A stretch of 64,000 nucleotides of DNA, taken from positions 1,736,001 through 1,800,000 of the forward strand of contig JAZBRI010000011.1 of NCBI GenBank assembly GCA_036874045.1, in the 5' to 3' direction. Numbering within the stretch: the stretch's first letter is position 1; each line of letters opens with the position of its first letter. The notes under the pieces were generated by a model that did no database searches, was not told the DNA's origin, and saw only the letters and a list, made by a program, of their open reading frames with translations. This DNA comes from Cymodocea nodosa. Lineage: Eukaryota; Streptophyta; Magnoliopsida; Alismatales; Cymodoceaceae. Shown one piece after another: positions 57,255 to 64,000 of this stretch. The position numbers and the translations under genes were made by a program.

Positions 57255-60200
57255 ATGCCACCTTGTGCTAAATTTCTGAAGGATTGGTGTACTAAGAAAA
57301 GAGAGCGAAAAGTTCTTAGAAAGGTCTTTTTAGCTGAGCAAAGTAGTTACCTATTTCTACCAAAAATTACTAAAAAGTTATCTGATCCTGGAATCCCTGT
57401 TATATCATGCACCATAAGAAATACCATTCTAGAAAGAACCTTAATAGACTTAGGTGCAGGTATAAATGTTATGCCAAGTAATATATTTGCATCCTTAGGA
57501 TTAGAAGGCTTAACTCCTACTAGTACGATTATTCAATTAGCTGATAGAAGTGTAAGATACCCTAGAGGAAAAATAGAGGATGTCTTAATTAAAATCAAGA
57601 ATTTTATATATCCTATTGATATTGTAATTTTGGATTCCCAACAAATTAAGCATAAAAATAGTGATACATCTTTAATTTTGGGAAGGCCATTTTTAGCAAC
57701 ATCAGGGGCTTTTACAAATTGTAAAACTGGAGTAATGAAGTTAGCATATGGTAATGAGGATACTCAATTAAATATTTTCAAACCAGAAAGGTTTGAGGAG
57801 TTAGAAATGTCCTTACATACCATAGACTTTTTAGAGGATGAAGGAGATATGTTAGATGATGTGATTCAAGAAGAATTAAATAGGCAAATCAATTCTAAAA
57901 CTTTAGAAGAAAGTGAAAGCATAAATATAGAAGGAGATCAGGAAGAAATTAGTTTAAAAAATGATGATGTTCAATTAGGAGCTCTAGCTTCTGATGGGCA
58001 GCATTTAGAATTAAAACCTTTACCTCCTGAATTAACCTATATATTTCTGGAAGATAAACGGACCTGTCCAATCATTATTGCTTCAGATTTGAAAGAGGAT
58101 CAAATAGCTAAATTAAAAGAGGTAATAAAAAGTTATAAAGAAGCAATAGGATGGACTATGACTGATATAAAAGGGTTAAGTTCAACTTTATGCTGTCACC
58201 ACATATATTTAGAAGAGAATGCTAAACCTGTTAGAATTCCTGAGAGGAGATTAAATGCAAACCTTAAGGAAGTAGTTAGGAAGGAAATAGTTAAATGGTT
58301 AGATAATGATATAGTATATCCGATTTCTGATAGCTCGTGGGTTAGTCCAATCCATGTAGTTTCCAAAAAATCAGGATTAACAGTTATTAGGAATGAAAGT
58401 CAAGACTTGATACCTACTAGAATTCAATCAGGCTGGAGAGTATGTATAGAATATAGAAAGCTGAATGTTGTGACTAGGAAAGATCATTTTCCCTTACCTT
58501 TTATAGATCAAATGTTGGAAAGATTAGTAGGGCAAGAATATTTTTATTTCCTAGACGCGTATTCAGGGTATAATCAAATTCCAGTAGCATTAGAGGATCA
58601 AGAGAAAACAACTTTCACCTGTCCTAATGGAACTTATGCTTTTAAAAGAATGTCATTCGGATTATGCAATGCGCTAGCTACCTTTCAAAGGTGTGGGCAG
58701 GGCATATTTACTGGAATGACTGATGAATTTTTAGAAATATTTATGGATGATTTTATTGTATATGGCAACTCATATGAAGTGTGTTTAAGCAATTTAGACG
58801 AAATATTAAAACGCTGTGTGGAAAAAAATCTGGTTTTAAATTGGGAAAAATGTCACTTCATGGTTAAACAAGGAATAGTCTTAGGGCATGTTGTTTCTAA
58901 AAAAGGGTTGGAAGTAGATAAAGTTAAAATAGAAGTAATTTCTAATCTACCAGAACCTAAATCAGTAAAAGATATTAGATCATTTCTAGGACATGCTGGT
59001 TTTTATAGAAGATTTATTAAAGATTTTAGCAAGATATCTAGACCTTTAACTAATCTATTAAAAGATGTTCCATTTAACTTTGATAAAAATTGCAAGGAAG
59101 CATTTTTTAGACTTAAGACTAGCTTAATTTCAACTCCTATAATTCAAGCACCTAATTGGAACCATCCATTCGAATTAATGTGCAATGCTTCTGATTTTGC
59201 TGTAGGAGCAGTGTTAGGGCAGAAAATAGAAAAATCTCCTAGAGTGATTCATTATGCAAGCAAAACCTTAAATGATGCTCAAGTTAATTACACAAGTATT
59301 GAAAAAGAATTATTAGCTGTTGTGTTTACTTTAGAAAAGTTTAGATCATATCTGATTGGAGCTAAAGTAATAGTATACACGGATCATTCAACTCTAAAAC
59401 ATCTAATAAAGAAAAAAGAAACTAAACCTAGATTGATCCGATGGATATTATTATTGCAAGAATTCGATCTAGAAATTAAAGATAAAAAAGGTTGTGAGAA
59501 TGTAGTAGCAGATCATTTATCAAGATTACAAATAGAAAAGTCAAATATTGAAATTAAGGATAATTTTCCTGATGAACAATTAATGACCATCAACACAATG
59601 CCTTGGTATGCAGACATAGTTAATTACTTAGTTACTGGTTTAACACCTAAGGATTGGAATAGACACGATAAGAAATTATTTTTCTCAAGAGTAAAATATT
59701 ACTATTGGGAAGACCCTTACTTATTTAAGAAATGTCCTGATCTAGTTTTAAGGAGGTGTGTTCCAGAAACTGAATATTCGAGCATATTGTCTTTCTGTCA
59801 TGACCAAGCTTTTGGAGGACATTTTGGTTCAGGGAAAACTACTGCAAAAATTCTGCAATGTGGGTTTTATTGGCCAACACTATTCAAGGATGCTCATAAA
59901 TATTGCTTAAGTTGTTTAAGATGTCAACAAATAGGAAGAATATCAAAGAGGAATATGATGCCTCTTAATCCTATTATTGAGGTTGAAATTTTTGATGTGT
60001 GGGGAATAGATTTTATGGGTCCATTTCCTATATCTAATCAATTTAATTACATAATGTTGGGAGTGGATTATGTATCTAAATGGATAGAAGCTATTCCTAC
60101 AAAAACTAACGATAACAAAGTGGTAATACAATTTATAAGAACAAATATATTTGCCAGATTTGGAATACCTAAAGCTATTATCAGTGATAGAGGAACTCAT

Positions 60201-60905
60201 TTCTGTAATAGAAGTTTTGAAGCCTTAATGAAGAAATATGGAGTAAACCACAAAATTGCAACATCATATCATCTGCAAACAAGTGGACAAGTAGAAAGTG
60301 CAAACAAACAAATTAAATTAATCTTGGAAAAAGTAGTAAATCCTACTAGAACAGATTGGGCTAATAGATTGATTGATGCACTTTGGGCTTATAGAACTGC
60401 TTATAAAACGAGCTTAGGTATGTCACCTTTTAGGCTAGTATATGGAAAAAGTTGTCATTTACCAGCAGAAATAGAACATAAAGCTTATTGGGCATCAAAA
60501 ACTTTGTACACTAATTTAAATCAAGCTGTTGAAAATAGGAAAGTGCAACTAATTGAATTAGAATAATTTAGAAATGAAGCTTATTCAAAGATTGTAAGAG
60601 AAAAAGAGAAAATTAAATTCTAGCATGATAGAAAAATTATTCCTAAAAACTTTGAAATAGGACAAGAAGTATATCTTTATATGGCTAGACTCCATAACCA
60701 TCCAGGAAAATTAAGATCTAGATGGGTAGGACCTTACATAGTTCGAAATGTTTATCCTTATGGAGCTATTGAAATTGAAAATCCTAAAAATCAGAATATA
60801 TTTAAAGTAAATGGACAAAGACTTAAACCTATTCTGAAAACACCAAAAAGCTCCTTTGGAATTATAGAAGAAGTCAGAGTAGAGGACTACTCGAGTTTTA
60901 CTTAG
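57255..60905 (+). pseudogene. A1 pol: protease, RT, RNase H, integrase
   Basis: This is the best-preserved pol in the window, with an uninterrupted run of 1103 codons. The protease has [14 protein letters not shown] (active-site DLGA) and [13 protein letters not shown] has [61 protein letters not shown], the [13 protein letters not shown] catalytic box and [13 protein letters not shown], then [15 protein letters not shown]. RNase H has [33 protein letters not shown] and [10 protein letters not shown]. Integrase has [53 protein letters not shown] and LWAYRTAYK, and ends [12 protein letters not shown] at about 60835. It is broken about twice near its end. Confidence 0.92.
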
Positions 60906-61488
60906 TAAGAAATCAGTTTTTATGTTTATATATATATAATAAAAAAAATAAAAAAAATTTAAAAATATATATAAAACATAAAAATAGTTGCAGTTCAACC
61001 GAATGGATCCATCGGTATGGCTAGAAAATTAAAAAAATATATTGGTTTTACCAAAGCATAGTATCGGTTAAACCGAAAAAAAATTGTATATTAATTTTCA
61101 TAAAAAAAGTATTTAGGTCTGACCGAAGCATAGTATCGGTTAAACCTATAAAAAAAACAGAAAAACTATTCTCTGTAATATTTTTATTATTATATTTGGT
61201 TGTACGGGGAGTCCATTGAGTTACGCTTAACTCAACGAGCTTACTCCATTGAGTCTTGAGTTAGTCAACGAGCTTATTCCGTTGAGTTACCTGTAACACA
61301 ACGGAGTACTGTAGCTAAGACCGCGGATAAAATAGTAATATTTGGTTCGGGAAATGATCCGATTACCTGCCTAAACTGAGTGCTTATTTAAACTAAAACC
61401 TAGGGTTTTGGGGGCATTATCCGACAAATCATTTAGAATCTAGAACATTAGAAATCAGAGCGATTACGTGCTGTTGTGTAACTCCACG
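60906..61488 (+). other. A1 spacer between pol and the post-integrase ORF
   Basis: Non-coding, AT-rich. It has two GCATAGTATCGGTTAAACC repeats (61057-61076 and 61126-61145), a GGATCCATCGGTATGG block (61003), and GTTGAGTTACGCTTAACTCAAC and related dyads (61213-61305). The ACCGCGGATAA block (61319) and the AAACCTAGGGTTTTGGGGG block (61398) follow. Same order as in A2 and A4. Confidence 0.75.
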
Positions 61489-63699
61489 ATGATGAGGATG
61501 ACGCCTGAATTCTGGGAAGATGTTGTTGATACATCAGAATTTCTAAAGGAATCAGAAGAGTGGCACACGCGGTAGAAGATCAGAAATACGACAAGAGAGA
61601 AAGAGCTACAGAAGGTAGAATCAGAACTTTTCAAGTTGAGAAGAGATTTAGTAGATATGGATATACGAATACCTCAAATGATGGAAACACAAATCAGAAT
61701 AGCAACAGAAATAGCAGTAAGCAAGGAAAGACAAATAAGGCCAAGTAACGAAGTTGCCCTAGAATTAATCTAGCGTAAGTCTCGACTCTAGTTCAAAAGA
61801 CGAATCTGTAGACAAGCTAAACAGGTGATCTGGGAACAAGAAAGGAAAGCAGAGGAAGAGGCAACTAAAGAACGAGAGGAACCAACTGCTAAAAGACCTG
61901 TTCCTGAGAAGCAGCAGTCTGGACCTTTAGTTCCACCACTTAGGCCATTGGCACGAGTAGAAATGATGGGGCCTTCAACTAAAGAAGAAATAAGAGAATT
62001 TGCAGAATTGGTTCAAGTTGGGAAGAACCAAGGAGAATCAGAAGATTTGGCAGTGGCTAAAGCACACCTAGTGTTTGATGCACTGTACAAAAAGAGAGCT
62101 ACAGAAAAGTTGAAAGCCCAATATAAAATCAAAGTGGAACAGCATCACGCAGCTACTGCTGCCAAATCTGCTGCAAAAGAAGCTAAAGCTAGTCCTTCGA
62201 GACCAGTAATTATAGGAAAAGTTAAATAGGAAGAGCTAGTACCTGTGGCTCGAAGGCCTATAGAGCCTACTTTTGTAGATTTAATTTCAAAAGATGAAGA
62301 GGAAGAACAAGCACAACTAATCAGAAAAAAGATAGGAAAAGAAAAAGTGCCTGAATATGAGAAAATTAAATTTGAAGTACAAATTTTTACAAGGCCTGTG
62401 GAGCAGATTTTTATTAACCTGCTATCCGAATCTGAGGAGGAGCAAAGAAAAGAAGAAAATCAGGCTGAAATTAGTCTACAGCCTGTACAAGAAGAAACAG
62501 AAATTAGGGCAGAAACTGAATTGCCCGTGACTCCATCCCAATCTGTTACAGAATCAGAAAGAACATTAACAGAACAGATTGGTAGTCAGGAGGAAGAAGA
62601 AAGAGTAGAAAATGAAGAGGCTAAAAGAAGCCATTTGGACAAAAATAATTTCACAGATTCCACTGAAGAGCAAGAAACTCTTCAGCAAATTATGGAAAGA
62701 ATTCAAGACAGAGTGGAGAGTTTTGCCAGCTCACCACCACAGATAGAAGCAAAAGCAAAAATTCAGGAATCTGAAGAGAATGTCCAAATGCAGCCTATGC
62801 TAGAGGAAGAGCAAGAGCAAACCTCTCTAGAGCAACAAAGTCACCTTCCTGACCCGATTGAAACAACAATTTTGAATGAAGTACATTTTTGTAGTCAAGA
62901 AGCTTATATCAAATACCAAGAAATAAGGGGTTACGATATTATTTACAGTAGACCAGTAAATTGGGATGGAATGCAAGAAATCAAAGATCTATTTGAATTC
63001 CAAGGTCTACTGCAATTTATATCTCAAGATAGAGGGCATGCAGTATATGAGAATTTAGTGCCCTGTTTCTATGCAAATTTAAGAGAAAGAGAAGGAGAAT
63101 TAATTTCAAACGTGGAGGAAGCTGATGTACAGATAACACCAGAGCTTCTCCACAACATATTTGGTTTAAAGAATGAAGGAACAAAAATTTTGGAGGATAC
63201 AATTGTAGTTGAATGGACTGAGCAGCAAATTAAGGATTGTTTAGCTATCAATCCTGGTGGGCCATTATTAAATAGATTGAAGCATTTAAATGGTAAAGCA
63301 CACATGGTAGCTAACATTCTAATTAAGAATGTCTATCAATGACAGGGCCATGACATAGAATTAAGTCAATTTGTCAAATGGGCCACGTATGTAGTTGTAA
63401 ATAAAATCCAAATAAATTGGTCTGTAGTTTTTGTCTCCAAGCTGAAAATAGTGAAGAAGAAATTATTTTATGGAGATTTGATTCCACTACTGATGGTGGA
63501 CTATGTCGATTTCACTAGATGGACATCAAAAAGGATTAGATCAAGAATCATTTTAGTGAAAGAATACAGAAATTTTATAGCTGCAGAACTAGCAGTACCT
63601 TCTGGAGGAATTACAGGTGTTGTAGAGAGGATTAATCAATTAGAGCTGCAATTAGAAAAACTCCAGAAGGAAGTAGATGAACTTAGGCATAGAGATTAA
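61489..63699 (+). pseudogene. A1 post-integrase ORF ('putative plant transposon protein' type)
   Basis: About 735 codons from MMRMTPEFWEDVVD at 61489. The order is: a heptad-rich N-terminal coil (61580-61740), an E/R-rich segment, and an alanine/lysine segment with LYKKRATEKLKAQYKIKVEQ. Then comes an acidic region with LISKDEEEEQ and TEQIGSQEEEERVENEE, and the conserved globular part (YQEIRGYDIIYSRPVNWDG, FISQDRGHAVYENLV, FYANLREREGE, ITPELLHNIFGL, PLLNRLKHLNGKAHMVANIL, KKLFYGDLIPLLMVDYVD). A C-terminal leucine coil (INQLELQLEKLQKEVDEL) closes it. It is broken about four times. No transmembrane or signal segment supports an envelope role. The domain match is from memory; the function is unknown. 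Confidence 0.75.
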
Positions 63700-64000
63700 A
63701 TTGTATTGTTCGTCTACTTATGTAAAATTGTATGAAATTGTATGATGTACTTGTATTGTAATTGATTCATATTAATGAATGTAAATTTTTCAGATGCAAT
63801 TTTCATACGTGTTTTGAATGTGAAATGAATGGAAATTATTGAATATTATGTTATTGTGAAACTTTATGAATGAATATGTAACAGATTTACAATTTGCTGA
63901 ATGACAGGATAACTGCTTAAAAATTTCTGCATGTTATAAGGTAAAATGTAAATTCTGCATAACATAAAATGACCTGCAATTTAAATCTTTATATAATGTT
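63700..64000 (+). other. A1 spacer running out of the window
   Basis: AT-rich non-coding sequence aligning in reverse complement with 50636-50330 of A2, where gag lies about 1.1 kb further downstream. By comparison A1 gag should begin outside the window. Confidence 0.75.

Larger units (their letters stand above)
54414..64000 (+). mobile_element. A1: youngest family A element, 5' LTR to spacer before gag
   Basis: Plus strand: 5' LTR (54414-56178), primer site (56186-56203), pol (56298-60905), spacer, coiled-coil ORF (61489-63699), then 300 bases that match the A2 spacer before gag. The window ends before gag and the 3' LTR. It is inserted into A2, which is in A8, which is in A7. Pol carries only about four or five breaks, fewer than any other copy here, consistent with its being the last insertion of this stack. 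Confidence 0.9.

Overview
The window is plant nuclear DNA, most likely from an angiosperm, and is AT-rich, repeat-dense intergenic or pericentromeric chromatin. I see no bacterial, organellar, tRNA or rRNA genes and no free-standing host gene. Essentially every base belongs to a stack of LTR retrotransposons inserted into one another. The evidence for a plant is tRNA-Asp-type primer sites (TGGCGCC.GTTG..GGGGA), Athila/Tat-like Ty3/gypsy pol and gag, a Tork-like Ty1/copia element with a TGGTAT-type primer site, and a SIRE-like copia LTR. Names A1-A9, C, Cop-T and Cop-S are labels used only here.

Layout: 1-1499 and 15553-21335 are copy A3 (minus), split by element C (1500-15552, minus). C itself contains solo LTR A9 (2537-4838). 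21336-35621 is A4 (minus), whose 5' LTR is split by the complete copia element Cop-T (28866-34320). 35622-37231 is a piece of A5 (plus). 37232-38750 is the 3' end of a SIRE-like element, Cop-S. 38751-40228 is a cut LTR (A6). 40229-42838 is an A7 pol fragment (minus). 42839-43058 is the start of an A8 LTR (plus). 43059-54413 is A2 (minus, 3' LTR to RNase H). 54414-64000 is A1 (plus, 5' LTR to just past its third gene block). Nesting gives the order A5 older than A4, older than A3, older than C, older than A9; and A7 older than A8, older than A2, older than A1. All coding parts are degraded fossils, though A1 pol and the Cop-T termini are fairly well kept.

The most unusual biology is in gene order. 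In family A and in family C the pol polyprotein (zinc knuckle, protease, RT, RNase H, integrase) lies directly after the primer site, and the Athila-type capsid gag lies DOWNSTREAM of integrase, where other Athila-like elements carry an env-like gene. Family A adds a large coiled-coil ORF resembling the 'putative plant transposon protein' family between integrase and gag. Copy A2 also carries a captured F-box gene between gag and its 3' LTR. Other unusual points are a one-LTR element C that ends exactly at its polypurine tract and is flanked by a 103-bp duplication, two complementary half-elements (A5/A7) sharing a 115-bp inverted overlap, and a degenerate dyad motif (TAACTNNCCGA / TCGGNNAGTTA) shared by the regulatory regions of gypsy and copia families alike.
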